A program made the position numbers and the translations under genes. A model generated the notes under the pieces. That model ran no database searches, was not told the origin of the DNA, and saw nothing but the letters and a program-made list of their open reading frames with translations. From positions 62,001-126,000 of the forward strand of contig NZ_FXYX01000003.1 of assembly GCF_900169265.1 (NCBI RefSeq): DNA of 64,000 bases, given 5' to 3'. Shown here in pieces: positions 9,375 through 18,325 of the stretch. Source of the stretch: Brevibacterium iodinum ATCC 49514 (GTDB lineage Bacteria > Actinomycetota > Actinomycetes > Actinomycetales > Brevibacteriaceae). Every line of letters starts with the position of its first letter. The stretch's first letter is position 1.

Positions 9375-10667
9375 GTGACGAATTACAGATTCGAAGACTT
9401 CGAGCCCACCATCGACGAAGCCACCGGCGAGCCGGATGAGCGCACCAAGGCGTACTTCGCCTCGACGAGCGTCGGCTTCCACGACCCCCGCTCCACCGAT
9501 GCGGCCCTGTTGGGCAGGGTGAAGCGGGCGATCACCGATGGGCGCAAGCTCACCGCCGTCTACGCCGACCAGGAGTTCGGCCACGGATTGGATTCGTCGA
9601 TCCCGGTCGCGACCTTCGCCTGGTTCGAAAAACTCGTCAACGTCGGCGGCGGTCGGCTGGTCCCGGGTCACCTCATCACCTGGATCACGGTGCGACCGAC
9701 CCACCGGCGGCGTGGCCTGCTGCGGTCGCTGATGACCACGGACCTCGCCGAGGCGAAGGCGGCCGGCTACCCGTTCGCCGCACTGACCGCGACCGAAGGC
9801 GGAATCTACTCGCGCTTCGGCTTCGGTGTGGCGACCTGGCTGCGTTCGATCGAGGTCGACACCTCGCCCGGGTTCAAAATGGTCCGCGAACCCGATCGCC
9901 GTGTCGAGATGTGCCTGCCCAGCGAGCTGCGCGAACTGGCTCCGAAGATCTACGACCGTTTCATGCGCACCTCGCCCGGGGCGATGGAGCGTCAGCAGAC
10001 CTACATCGAACGCGCCACCGGCGCCCTCAACACTGAGACGGGCGAAGAGGACCGCGGCGTCCGCGCGGCCCTGCACTTCGACGAACAGGGCGAGCCCGAC
10101 GGCTATGTGTCCTACAAATTCGCCGGTTGGTCGAAGACCCCGCCGACCGTCGACATCATCGACTTCGTGGCCGTCACCGATGCGGCCTACGCCTCCCTGT
10201 GGTCGTTCCTCGCCGCCATCGACCTGTCGACTCGCGTGACCTTCGGCGAGTCCGCCGAATACTCCCCGCTGCCGTGGCTGCTGACCGATTCCAGGCGTGT
10301 GAAGACCGTCGCGAGCGAGGACAACATCTGGATCCGCATCCTCGACGTCAAGGCCGCACTCGAAGCCCGGCCCTGGTACGTGCCCGGAACGCTGACGATC
10401 GACATCGACGATTCTCTCGACCTCGCAGGGGGACGCTTCACGATCACCTCGGACGGTGAGAGCGCCGAGGTGACCCCTGCCTCCGATTCGACGCCGGCAG
10501 ACCTGGGGCTCGGCATCGCCGAGCTCGGGTCCCTGTACCTCGGCGGCGCCGATCCCGTCATTCTGGCCCGGGCCGGACGCATCGATGAGCAGACGGCGGG
10601 ATCCGCCGTACTCGCCAGCGCAATGTTCAGCCTCGGTCGGGCACCGTATTCGCCGAACGGATTCTGA
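9375..10667 (+). CDS. GNAT-family acetyltransferase, Eis-like
   Basis: Protein of 430 residues with the architecture of Eis-type N-acetyltransferases: an N-terminal GNAT domain, a second degenerate GNAT domain and a C-terminal sterol-carrier-like domain. The acetyl-CoA pyrophosphate loop is seen in WITVRPTHRRRGLLRSLM near residue 97. Eis homologues acetylate aminoglycosides or other amines; the substrate here is unknown. The GTG start lies exactly six bases after a TAGTGT -10-like box (9363-9368) without a ribosome site, consistent with a leaderless mRNA. Monocistronic, between the ilvC terminator and the serA promoter. Confidence 0.85.
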   Translation: MTNYRFEDFEPTIDEATGEPDERTKAYFASTSVGFHDPRSTDAALLGRVKRAITDGRKLTAVYADQEFGHGLDSSIPVATFAWFEKLVNVGGGRLVPGHLITWITVRPTHRRRGLLRSLMTTDLAEAKAAGYPFAALTATEGGIYSRFGFGVATWLRSIEVDTSPGFKMVREPDRRVEMCLPSELRELAPKIYDRFMRTSPGAMERQQTYIERATGALNTETGEEDRGVRAALHFDEQGEPDGYVSYKFAGWSKTPPTVDIIDFVAVTDAAYASLWSFLAAIDLSTRVTFGESAEYSPLPWLLTDSRRVKTVASEDNIWIRILDVKAALEARPWYVPGTLTIDIDDSLDLAGGRFTITSDGESAEVTPASDSTPADLGLGIAELGSLYLGGADPVILARAGRIDEQTAGSAVLASAMFSLGRAPYSPNGF

Positions 10668-10731
10668 GCGCGCCGCGGGTTCTGAGCAACCCGAACCGTC
10701 TGTTGAGCGATTCTTCCCAGAATCTGAGACC

Positions 10732-10760
10732 TTGTGAAGGAATCCTGAAAGTCTCATAAG
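10732..10760 (+). promoter_or_regulatory. Predicted promoter of serA
   Basis: TTGTGA (10732-10737), a 17-base spacer and CATAAG (10755-10760) lie 34 bases before the serA start. They leave a short leader with an AGGAGGAAA ribosome site. Confidence 0.5.
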
Positions 10761-10794
10761 GTGGACGCGTCCCGGACGCAACAGGAGGAAATCA

Positions 10795-12387
10795 GTGCCC
10801 AAGCCCGTCGTGCTCATCGCCGAAGAACTGTCACCGGCCACCATCGAAGCTCTCGGAGGAGACTTCGAGATCCGTCACACCGAGGGCGCCGACCGATCCC
10901 AGCTTCTGCCCGCCATCGCCGACGCCGATGCGATCCTCGTCCGGTCTGCCACGCAGGTCGACGCCGAAGCCATCAACGCGGCGAAGAACCTCAAGGTCAT
11001 CGCCCGCGCCGGCGTCGGACTCGACAATGTCGATGTCCCCGCGGCCACCTCGGCGGGTGTCATGGTCGTCAACGCACCCACCTCGAACATCATCTCCGCA
11101 GCCGAGCTGACGATGGCCCACATCCTCGGCGCGGCTCGCTACTTCGGTGCCGGAAACACCTCGCTGAAGGCGGGGGAGTGGAACCGGAAGAAGTACACCG
11201 GCGTCGAACTCTACGAGAAGACCCTGGGCATCGTCGGCCTCGGCCGCATCGGCGGACTCGTCGCCGAACGCGCGAAGGCCTTCGGCATGCGACTCGTCGG
11301 CTACGACCCCTACATCACCCAGGCCCGCGCGGCTCAGATGGGCGTCGAGGTCCTCGACCTGCCCGGTCTGCTCGCCGTGTCCGACTTCGTCACCGTGCAC
11401 ATGCCGAAGACGCCGGAGACGGTCGGCATGATCAGCACCGAGGAGCTCAAAGCCGCCAAGCCCGGCGCCCGGTTCATCAACGTCGCCCGCGGCGGCATCA
11501 TCGACGAGGCGGCCCTGGCCGAGGCCGTGGCCAACGGTGAGGTCGGCGGTGCCGGAATCGACGTCTGGAACGTCGAACCGCCGGAGCACTCGGCACTCAT
11601 GGATCTCGATGCCGTCAACGTCACCCCGCATCTGGGCGCCTCGACTCATGAGGCCCAGGAAAAGGCCGGCGTCGCCGTGGCGAAGTCCGTGCGCAAGGCC
11701 CTGGCCGGGGAGCTCGTCCCCGATGCGGTCAACGTCGCAGGCGGTGCCATTCACGAGGATGTGCGTCCGGGCATTCCCCTGGCCGAGCGTCTGGGACGGG
11801 TCGTCAACGCTCTGGCGGACTCCTCGGTCACGCACTTCAAGGTCGAGGTCAACGGCGAGATCGCCGACAAGGACGTCTCCGTCCTCAAGCTCTCCGCGCT
11901 CAAGGGCCTGTTCAAGGACGTCGTGTCCGATCAGGTCTCCTATGTCAACGCTCCGCTGCTGGCCGAAGAGCGCGGAATCGGCGTCGAGCTCGTCACCGAT
12001 CCGTACTGCGAATCGTTCCGCAACATCACCCGTCTGACCGCGACGACGAGCACCGGGCAGCGCATCTCCGTGTCCGGCACGGTCACCGGTCCGAAGCTCG
12101 TGCAGAAGCTCACCGAAGTCGACGGCTACTCGCTCGAGATCGAACTGACCGACAACCTGCTGATCTTCCGCTACGAGGACCGTCCGGGAATCATCGGTCA
12201 GCTGGGTCTGGCGCTCGGTGCGAACAACGTCAACATCGCCGGAATGCAGGTCTCGCCCGCGTCGACGAGCAACGAGGCGCTGTCCGTCCTGGCAGTGGAT
12301 TCGGTCGTCTCGGACGAGGTCGTCAAGGCCGTGGCCGGTGCCGTGAACGCTTCGGCCTTCACCGGCGTCTCGCTCCAGGAGGACTGA
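10795..12387 (+). CDS. serA: D-3-phosphoglycerate dehydrogenase
   Basis: First step of serine synthesis: oxidises 3-phosphoglycerate to 3-phosphohydroxypyruvate with NAD+. The 530 residues match the long actinobacterial form: catalytic and NAD domains, then an intervening domain and a C-terminal ACT domain for serine feedback. Visible motifs are the NAD-binding LGIVGLGRIGGLVAE near residue 143, GARFINVARGGIIDE near 223, the catalytic His region VTPHLGAST near 277, and ACT DRPGIIGQLGLALG near 462. GTG start with a strong AGGAGGAAA site. It converges on the PAP2 gene. Confidence 0.95.
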   Translation: MPKPVVLIAEELSPATIEALGGDFEIRHTEGADRSQLLPAIADADAILVRSATQVDAEAINAAKNLKVIARAGVGLDNVDVPAATSAGVMVVNAPTSNIISAAELTMAHILGAARYFGAGNTSLKAGEWNRKKYTGVELYEKTLGIVGLGRIGGLVAERAKAFGMRLVGYDPYITQARAAQMGVEVLDLPGLLAVSDFVTVHMPKTPETVGMISTEELKAAKPGARFINVARGGIIDEAALAEAVANGEVGGAGIDVWNVEPPEHSALMDLDAVNVTPHLGASTHEAQEKAGVAVAKSVRKALAGELVPDAVNVAGGAIHEDVRPGIPLAERLGRVVNALADSSVTHFKVEVNGEIADKDVSVLKLSALKGLFKDVVSDQVSYVNAPLLAEERGIGVELVTDPYCESFRNITRLTATTSTGQRISVSGTVTGPKLVQKLTEVDGYSLEIELTDNLLIFRYEDRPGIIGQLGLALGANNVNIAGMQVSPASTSNEALSVLAVDSVVSDEVVKAVAGAVNASAFTGVSLQED

Positions 12388-12409
12388 GCCCCTCAGCAGC
12401 TGGACCCGT

Positions 12410-13102
12410 TCAACCCGCAAGCCACAGAGCGAAGCGGGGTGAGCGGGTCTTCTGCGCTGCCAGGGTCCAGAATTCGTCGACGAGAACGGCGACGGCGATG
12501 CCGATGAAGGCACCGGCGATCGTGTCGGTGAGCCAATGGACCTGGAGCGCGGTCCGCGACCACATCATGCCGAGGATCCAGATCCCGGCGAGGATGAACG
12601 ACCAATGGAAGCCCATCCTGGGTGCTGGTGCTTCTGTTGCCTGGGTTGCCGATCCGCGCCGCTGATGACGGCGGCAGGCGATGATGGCCAGACTCATGGC
12701 CAGTGCGGCAGCGCCCATCGAATGCCCAGAGGGATAGGAGAATCCCAACGATGCGTAGAGCTGGTCGCCGGGGCGCAGCCGGGTGACGATGGCCTTGAGG
12801 AGCTCCGAGGCGGCGATGCCGGCGAGCATCGTGGTGACGAGGAAGATCGCCGAGCGCAGGCGTCTGCGCAGCACGAAGATGCTCGCGAGCAGCGCGGTGC
12901 AGATGACCACACCGGTACCGCCGCCGACCTCGGCGAGGACGACGGCGATCCAGTACGGCACCGAGCCTCTGTCGAGGCCGGCGAACTCCAGCCACGACTG
13001 ATTGACCGGCGTGGGGCCGATGCGCTCGAGATGCAGCCACAGTCCGAAGGCGATGACGAGCAGGACGGCGGGCAGTGTTGCCCACAGCAGCCAAGGCGGC
13101 AA
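12410..13102 (-). CDS. PAP2-superfamily membrane phosphatase
   Basis: Integral membrane phosphatase with all three superfamily motifs: KAIVTRLRP, SYPSGHS and SRTALQVHWLTD, the last two carrying the catalytic histidines. About five to six membrane helices are visible. Likely substrates are lipid phosphates such as phosphatidate or undecaprenyl pyrophosphate. The start is uncertain. No ATG fits before 13237, and that one would add a charged stretch lying antisense-like over the upstream gene. TTG at 13102, just after the CitE-like stop (13108-13110), leaves the first hydrophobic helix intact and is my choice. It is probably co-transcribed with the upstream CitE-like gene. Confidence 0.78.
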   Translation of the reverse strand: MPPWLLWATLPAVLLVIAFGLWLHLERIGPTPVNQSWLEFAGLDRGSVPYWIAVVLAEVGGGTGVVICTALLASIFVLRRRLRSAIFLVTTMLAGIAASELLKAIVTRLRPGDQLYASLGFSYPSGHSMGAAALAMSLAIIACRRHQRRGSATQATEAPAPRMGFHWSFILAGIWILGMMWSRTALQVHWLTDTIAGAFIGIAVAVLVDEFWTLAAQKTRSPRFALWLAG

Positions 13103-13107
13103 TCGGC

Positions 13108-13959
13108 TTAAGCGTTCCAGAGACCGTAGGCGTCGGCCATGGACGCGATCTTCTTGGCGCGGGCCAGGCGCGGCAGGTAGGAGCCGTCGGTGATCTCGGA
13201 TCCGCCTTCGGCGGCTTCGAGCATCTGGCGGGCCCAATCGCGTTCGTCTTCGCTCGGGCTCATGGCCTCGTTGAGGGTGTTGACCTGGTCGACGGTGAGG
13301 ACGAGCTTTCCGGTCATGCCCATCATGTGTGTGACTTCGGCATCGGCCCAGACCTTCTCATCATCGGCATCGGCGGCCGAAGGGCCGTCGATGGGTCCGG
13401 GCAGGCCGCCCATGCGAGAGGCGATCGTCAGGCGTGAGCGGGCATAGGCCAGAGCCATCGGATCGCCGGAGAAGCCGGTGTCCTTGCGGAAGTCATTGGT
13501 GCCGAAAGCGAGGCGGAAAGTACCGGGCGCCTCGGCGATGCGGGTGGCGTTCTCCACTCCGCGGGCCGATTCCAGGAGGGCGAGGACGGGCAGGCCGGCC
13601 TTTGCGCGCATCGCGGTGTAGGACACTTGCTCGGGGCGTTCGGTCTCGGGCAGCATGACTCCGCGCAGGCCCGGAAGCATGGCAACGGCGGCGAGGTCGT
13701 CGGCCCAGAACTCGGATTCCATCTTGTTGATCCGCACCCAGGCGGACATTCCCGAGTCGAGGGCGCGCACGACATTGTCGCGGGCTTCGATCTTCTTGTC
13801 ATCGGCGACAGAAGCCTCGAGGTCGAAGATGACGGAATCCGCTTCCGAGGTCTGCGCAGGAGTGAACAGATCCTCCCTCGCAGCATTGACGAGCAGCCAG
13901 GACCGGGAGAGTTTGGCGGGCAGAGCTGCGGCGCGGGCGTTGCGGATGATTTCGGTCAA
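13108..13959 (-). CDS. HpcH/HpaI aldolase family CitE-like lyase
   Basis: CitE-like acyl-CoA lyase of 283 residues. Motifs include SVIFDLEASVADDKK (metal and CoA site), WVRIN, GVMLPETERPEQV and LALLESARGVENATRIA. Relatives cleave citryl-CoA, malyl-CoA or similar hydroxyacyl-CoAs; here no CitD/CitF partners are nearby, so citrate lyase itself is unlikely. TTG at 13959 is chosen because the sequence before it, back to ATG 14085, is basic and low-complexity. The PAP2 gene follows directly. A 297-bp divergent region separates it from leuB. Confidence 0.8.
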   Translation of the reverse strand: MTEIIRNARAAALPAKLSRSWLLVNAAREDLFTPAQTSEADSVIFDLEASVADDKKIEARDNVVRALDSGMSAWVRINKMESEFWADDLAAVAMLPGLRGVMLPETERPEQVSYTAMRAKAGLPVLALLESARGVENATRIAEAPGTFRLAFGTNDFRKDTGFSGDPMALAYARSRLTIASRMGGLPGPIDGPSAADADDEKVWADAEVTHMMGMTGKLVLTVDQVNTLNEAMSPSEDERDWARQMLEAAEGGSEITDGSYLPRLARAKKIASMADAYGLWNA

Positions 13960-14200
13960 TGATCGACTTTCTCTCGAGGCTGGTTGCGGTTGGCCCCCAC
14001 GGGGTTTGGGTTGCTGTCTCCATTTTCGTCCCTGCGGCGTCGGATGTGTAGCCGAGAACAGTGATTGAGACGTGAATTTGTTCATGTCGGCACACGAAGC
14101 GCGGGGCAGCGGCGGGTGCGGCGGTCTTCGTCCGATGTGTTCGCGCCGCTGTTGCGCCGACGTCGCTGCATCTCCGCCCTCTGCGACGGCGCAGACGACG

Positions 14201-14250
14201 GTTCACATTGTAAGACGCTGTAGTTGTATCGTGAGATTGAGTCTTATTCT
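14201..14250 (+). promoter_or_regulatory. leuB control region: candidate IclR operator and -10 box
   Basis: GTTCACATTGTAA (14201-14213) matches 10 of 13 positions of GTTCGCATTGCGA upstream of leuC (41418-41430). A TATTCT -10 box (14245-14250) ends six bases before the leuB ATG. The element therefore lies upstream of the expected -35, a place where a regulator could act. Apart from this, the 13960-14256 gap shows no gene. Confidence 0.45.
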
Positions 14251-14256
14251 GTGAGC

Positions 14257-15294
14257 ATGAAGTTCTCAATCGCAGTCATGCCCGGAGATGGAATCGGCAA
14301 CGAGGTCGTCCCCGAAGGCCTCAAAGTCCTCAAGCGCGCCATCGAGGTGTCCGGCGAGCCCGTCGAGCTCGAGCTCACCGATTACAAGGTCGGTGCTCAG
14401 CGCTATCACGAGACAGGTGAGACGCTCACCGACGAAGAGCTCGAATCGCTGCGTAAACATGATGCCATCTTCTTCGGCGCCTGCGGAGATCCGTCCGTGC
14501 CCTCCGGCGTGCTCGAGCGCGGGGTCATCCTCAAGATGCGCTTCGGACTGGGGCATGCTGTGAACCTGCGTCCCTCGAAGCTGTTCGCCGGAGTCACCAG
14601 CCCGCTGGCCGAGCCCGGGAAGATCGACTTCGTCGTCGTCCGCGAGGGCACCGAGGGTTCGTACACCGGATCCGGCGGTTCCGTGCGCACGGACACGCCA
14701 CAGGAAGTCGCGACCGAGGTCTCGGTCAACACCTGGTACGGCGTCGAGCGCGCCGTCCGCGATGCCTTCGCCCGCGCTCAGGCGCGGAACAAGAAGCTCA
14801 CCTACGTGCACAAGCACAATGTCATGGTCCACGCCGGTCACCTGTGGCGTCGGGTGGTCGAGAAGGTCGGGCAGGAATTCCCCGAGGTGGCCGTCAACTA
14901 CGAGCACACCGATGCGTGCACGATCTACATGGTCACGAATCCCGAGCGCTACGACGTCATCGTCACAGACAACCTCTTCGGTGACATCCTCACCGACCTC
15001 GCAGCCGCGGTCACCGGCGGAATCGGTCTGGCCGCCTCGGGGAACCTCAATGTCGAAGGAACGGCGCCGAGCCTGTTCGAACCGATCCACGGATCCGCTC
15101 CGGACATCGCCGGGCAGCAGATCGCCGACCCGACCGCCTCGATCCTCTCGGGGGCGCTCATGGCTTCCCACCTGGGACTCGAGACCGTGGCCAAGGCGAT
15201 CGAGACGGCCGTGGAGGCCGACCTCGCTGAGCGCGACGGAACGAAGCGGTCCACCGCCGAGGTGGGAGACGCGATCGCGGCACGCCTCGGCTGA
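14257..15294 (+). CDS. leuB: 3-isopropylmalate dehydrogenase
   Basis: Third step of leucine synthesis: oxidative decarboxylation of 3-isopropylmalate to 2-oxoisocaproate with NAD+. The 345 residues show [16 protein letters not shown] at the N-terminus, the substrate-loop region [17 protein letters not shown], and the metal-binding [20 protein letters not shown] near residue 240. ATG at 14257 is chosen because it lies six bases after a TATTCT -10 box, implying a leaderless transcript; an in-frame upstream start at 14224 would lie inside the promoter. It is separated from leuCD (41.5 kb) but shares a candidate operator with it. Confidence 0.94.
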   Translation: MKFSIAVMPGDGIGNEVVPEGLKVLKRAIEVSGEPVELELTDYKVGAQRYHETGETLTDEELESLRKHDAIFFGACGDPSVPSGVLERGVILKMRFGLGHAVNLRPSKLFAGVTSPLAEPGKIDFVVVREGTEGSYTGSGGSVRTDTPQEVATEVSVNTWYGVERAVRDAFARAQARNKKLTYVHKHNVMVHAGHLWRRVVEKVGQEFPEVAVNYEHTDACTIYMVTNPERYDVIVTDNLFGDILTDLAAAVTGGIGLAASGNLNVEGTAPSLFEPIHGSAPDIAGQQIADPTASILSGALMASHLGLETVAKAIETAVEADLAERDGTKRSTAEVGDAIAARLG

Positions 15295-15316
15295 CCGGAT
15301 CGACCGCCTCGGCGAA

Positions 15317-15388
15317 GGGGCGAGTGGGTGACCACGGGGTCACCTCTGCGAGGGGGCGGATGGGCAACCATGGTGTCACCTCTGCGAG
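15317..15388. repeat. Two adjacent 36-bp imperfect repeats
   Basis: Units 15317-15352 and 15353-15388 are identical at 30 of 36 positions. The first contains the inverted repeat GGTGACC-ACGG-GGTCACC. In the second the left arm has changed (GGCAACC), while the right half TGTCACCTCTGCGAG is fully kept. They lie between leuB and ilvE. The role is unknown; an operator pair or a decaying tandem duplication are both possible. Confidence 0.65.
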
Positions 15389-15432
15389 GATGAACCCAAC
15401 CGAGCGACTCCCGATTTCAGGTTTGACGACAT

Positions 15433-15459
15433 CACCCCGGTGCGACGAGCGCCGGGGTG
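15433..15459 (+). terminator. GC-rich hairpin between leuB and ilvE
   Basis: CACCCCGG (15433-15440) pairs with CCGGGGTG (15452-15459) around an 11-base loop. No T run follows. It could be the leuB terminator or a structure in the ilvE leader. Confidence 0.4.
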
Positions 15460-15508
15460 GTGGACTACCCTGGAAGTGTCACTCATCACAAGTGAGAAAA
15501 GAGTTTTC

Positions 15509-16600
15509 ATGACAGATTTCACCGTTCTTAAGAACCTCCAGCCGCAACCCGAGCTGGTGCGCGAGAACATCAAGAAGGACCCCGGCTTCGGCCAGTACTT
15601 CACCGACCACATGGCGCACATCCGCTATACGATCGGTGACGGTTGGCAGGGACACGAGGTCCGGCCGTATGGTCCGCTGCTGCTCGACCCGGCAGCCGCC
15701 GTCCTCCACTACGCCCAGGAGATCTTCGAGGGGCTCAAGGCCTACCGTCATGCCGACGGATCGGTATGGACGTTCCGACCCGAGCGCAATGCCGCGCGCA
15801 TCAACAAGTCCGCCGAGCGTCTCGCGCTGCCGCAGCTGTCCGAAGAGGACTTCATCGACTCGCTCAAGCACCTGGTCAGCCTCGATCAGGCCTGGGTTCC
15901 GACGCCGGAGTCGGACGCCGACGAGTCGAGTCTCTACCTGCGCCCGTTCATGATCGCCACGGAGCGGTTCCTCGGCGTGCGGGCCAGCCACGAGGTCGAC
16001 TACTACGTCATCGCCTCACCGGCCGGACCATACTTCTCCGGCGGCATCGAACCGGTGTCGATCTGGCTCTCGCCGAAGCTCAAGCGCGCCGGCGCGGGCG
16101 GCACCGGATTCGCCAAGTGCGGCGGCAACTATGCATCGTCGCTGGTGGCGACCAACGAGGCGGCCGCCAAGGGCTGCCAGCAGGTGCTGTTCACCGACTC
16201 GGTGGAGAACAAGTACATCGACGAGCTCGGCGGCATGAATCTCATGCTCGTGACGAAGAGCGGCAAGCTGCTCACCCCGGCGCTGAGCGATTCGATCCTC
16301 GACGGCGTCACCCGCCGTTCGCTGCTTGAACTGGCTCCTCAGCTCGGGCTCGAGGCCGAAGAGCGTCAGATCTCCATCGAGGAGTGGCGCGAGGGCGCGG
16401 CCAGCGGCGAGATCGTCGAGGCGTTCGCCTGCGGCACCGCCGCGGTCATCACGCCGATCAGCAAGCTCGTCAGCGAAGACTTCACCATCGACCATGGTGA
16501 AGAGGCCGGTGAGAAGACCATGGAGCTGCGCAAGACGCTGCTCGGCATCCAGTACGGACGCGTCGAGGACAAGAACAACTGGCTCGTGCGCCTGGCCTGA
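15509..16600 (+). CDS. ilvE: Branched-chain amino acid aminotransferase
   Basis: PLP enzyme making the last step of valine, isoleucine and leucine synthesis with glutamate as amino donor. The 363 residues are class IV aminotransferase fold. Visible motifs are LHYAQEIFEGLKAYRH near residue 70, the PLP-binding Lys in TGFAKCGGNYA near residue 202, and GGMNLMLV with CGTAAVITP. The ATG at 15509 is preceded by a purine-rich stretch rather than a classic ribosome site; upstream in-frame residues do not resemble the family. It closes the local branched-chain set (ilvBNC, leuB, ilvE). Confidence 0.94.
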   Translation: MTDFTVLKNLQPQPELVRENIKKDPGFGQYFTDHMAHIRYTIGDGWQGHEVRPYGPLLLDPAAAVLHYAQEIFEGLKAYRHADGSVWTFRPERNAARINKSAERLALPQLSEEDFIDSLKHLVSLDQAWVPTPESDADESSLYLRPFMIATERFLGVRASHEVDYYVIASPAGPYFSGGIEPVSIWLSPKLKRAGAGGTGFAKCGGNYASSLVATNEAAAKGCQQVLFTDSVENKYIDELGGMNLMLVTKSGKLLTPALSDSILDGVTRRSLLELAPQLGLEAEERQISIEEWREGAASGEIVEAFACGTAAVITPISKLVSEDFTIDHGEEAGEKTMELRKTLLGIQYGRVEDKNNWLVRLA

Positions 16601-16615
16601 GGGTCGGGGCTCTGG

Positions 16616-16654
16616 AGGGCCGGGCGTCGCGATGATCGCGGAGTCCGGCCCTTT
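16616..16654 (+). terminator. Intrinsic terminator after ilvE
   Basis: AGGGCCGG (16616-16623) pairs with CCGGCCCT (16645-16652) followed by TTT. An inner hairpin CGCGAT/ATCGCG caps the stem. Confidence 0.75.
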
Positions 16655-16751
16655 GTGTCTGTCCGTCTGCCGTTGCGGAGCCGTTGATTACGGGGTGACC
16701 GGTCGGCAGCTATTTTACTCAGTCGTGCGTTAAATGGGGTACTGTGTCTTC

Positions 16752-18152
16752 GTGCACACGACCACCTCGGCGTCAGTACCGACAGCCTCCGAAGTCATCG
16801 CTCACCTGCCATGGAAGTGGCGCACTCAAGGTGCCATCTTCATCATCGGCGGGCTCGGTTTCATGTTCGACGCATGGGACGTCGCCCTCAACGGATTCCT
16901 CATTCCGCTGCTCAGCGACTATTGGAGTCTCACCGTCGGCCAGGCCGCCTGGATCGCGACCGCCAACCTCATCGGCATGGCACTTGGTGCCTTCATCTGG
17001 GGCGGCATCGCCGACGTCATCGGTCGGAAGAAGGCCTTCACTCTCACGCTCCTCGTGTTCTCGATCTTCACCGTCGCCGGAGCCTTCGCACCCGCATATG
17101 GGTGGTTCATCCTCTTCCGCTTCCTTGCGGGATTCGGGCTCGGCGGATGTATCCCCGTCGACTACGCCCTCGTCGGGGAGTTCACTCCCAGCCGTCGCCG
17201 CGGACGCGTGCTCACGGCTATGGACGGCTGGTGGCCGATCGGCGCCTCGCTCTGTGCGTTCGTGTCGGCTTATCTCCTCGGTTTCGGGGACTGGCGCCTG
17301 ATCATGCTCGTCATGATCGTGCCGGCTCTGTTGACGGTGGCGGTGCGTTTCGGGATTCCGGAATCACCTCTCTATCTGGCTTCGGTCGGACGCTACGCAG
17401 AGGCCGATGCGATCATCAAGCGACTGGTCGAGCGCACCGGCGCCGACGTGCGTGAGTGGACACACGAGCCGGTCGGAGGGACTGCTGCGACGCCGTCGAG
17501 TGCAGAGCCCAAGGTCAGGGGGCAGCTGCGTGCGGCCAGTGGTCAGCTGGTGCAGCTGTGGCAGCATTCCGCGAGAACGACTCTCGTCGCCTGGTCGCTG
17601 TTCGTCTCCGTCCTTCTTGTCTACTATGCGGCGCTGACATGGCTGCCGGGGATCCTCAAGAAGCAGGGGCTGGCCGATCAGGCGGCATTCCTCGTCACCG
17701 GGTCGATGACCGCGGTGGGCATCCTCGGCGTGATCGTCTCCGCGCTCATCGTCGAACGATTCGGTCGCAAGTGGGTGCTCGGGGTCTCGGCGATCATCGC
17801 GGCAGTGCTGCTCGCCGGGGCGGCAGTGTTCATCGAAGCCTCTGGCGCCGATCTCACCTGGACCGCGAAGGCCGCAATCATCGGGTTCGGCTTCGTCATC
17901 CAGATCGCCATCCCGACGCTCTACACCTACGTCTCCGAGCTCTATCCCACCCGCCTGCGCGGATCCGGTTTCGGTTGGGCGTCGGCTGCGTCTCGACTGG
18001 CGACAGGAATCGCCCCGATCGTCTTCGGTGCGTTCATGTGGCCCGTGCTCGGACTGACGCTGACGTTCGTCCTCACCGGCGCGCTTGTGGTCGCCGCCGT
18101 GCTGCTCATGGGCTTCCTCGCCCGAGAGACGACCGGCGAAGAACTGAGCTGA
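16752..18152 (+). CDS. MFS transporter, sugar/aromatic-acid symporter type
   Basis: Major facilitator with 12 predicted helices over 466 residues. It carries the loop 2-3 signature GGIADVIGRKKAF, the loop 8-9 counterpart VERFGRKWVLG, and the mid-protein GRVLTAMDGWW and PESPLYL segments. It resembles the metabolite:proton symporter group that imports sugars, aromatic acids or other organic acids; the substrate is not identifiable. The GTG start at 16752 lies six bases after TACTGT (16740-16745) with no ribosome site, so the transcript is probably leaderless; the upstream ATG at 16734 would precede the promoter. Single gene with its own promoter. Confidence 0.85.
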   Translation: MHTTTSASVPTASEVIAHLPWKWRTQGAIFIIGGLGFMFDAWDVALNGFLIPLLSDYWSLTVGQAAWIATANLIGMALGAFIWGGIADVIGRKKAFTLTLLVFSIFTVAGAFAPAYGWFILFRFLAGFGLGGCIPVDYALVGEFTPSRRRGRVLTAMDGWWPIGASLCAFVSAYLLGFGDWRLIMLVMIVPALLTVAVRFGIPESPLYLASVGRYAEADAIIKRLVERTGADVREWTHEPVGGTAATPSSAEPKVRGQLRAASGQLVQLWQHSARTTLVAWSLFVSVLLVYYAALTWLPGILKKQGLADQAAFLVTGSMTAVGILGVIVSALIVERFGRKWVLGVSAIIAAVLLAGAAVFIEASGADLTWTAKAAIIGFGFVIQIAIPTLYTYVSELYPTRLRGSGFGWASAASRLATGIAPIVFGAFMWPVLGLTLTFVLTGALVVAAVLLMGFLARETTGEELS

Positions 18153-18325
18153 GGCAGCCGCGGGAGTCGGGCTGATCCGGCCAAAGGAGTAACGGATCAT
18201 TCAGTCGAAAGGGCCACTGTCCCCGCCTCACTGAGGTCAGCGCCCGATTTGCCTCCACGGGTGTCCGAGCTGGACAGATGCCCAGGTGAACTCTCGTGTC
18301 AGTGGCGAACGATAGTGTTCTGGAC

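Noticed and set aside
10831-12513. 560-codon minus-strand frame opposite serA
   Set aside because: Shadow of serA; its composition (Asp, Gly, Arg, Val) simply reflects the complementary codons.
14072-14256. Leader peptide or small gene before leuB
   Set aside because: The 60-codon frame here is Arg/Ser/Cys-rich, has no run of leucine codons and no terminator, and leuB itself appears leaderless.
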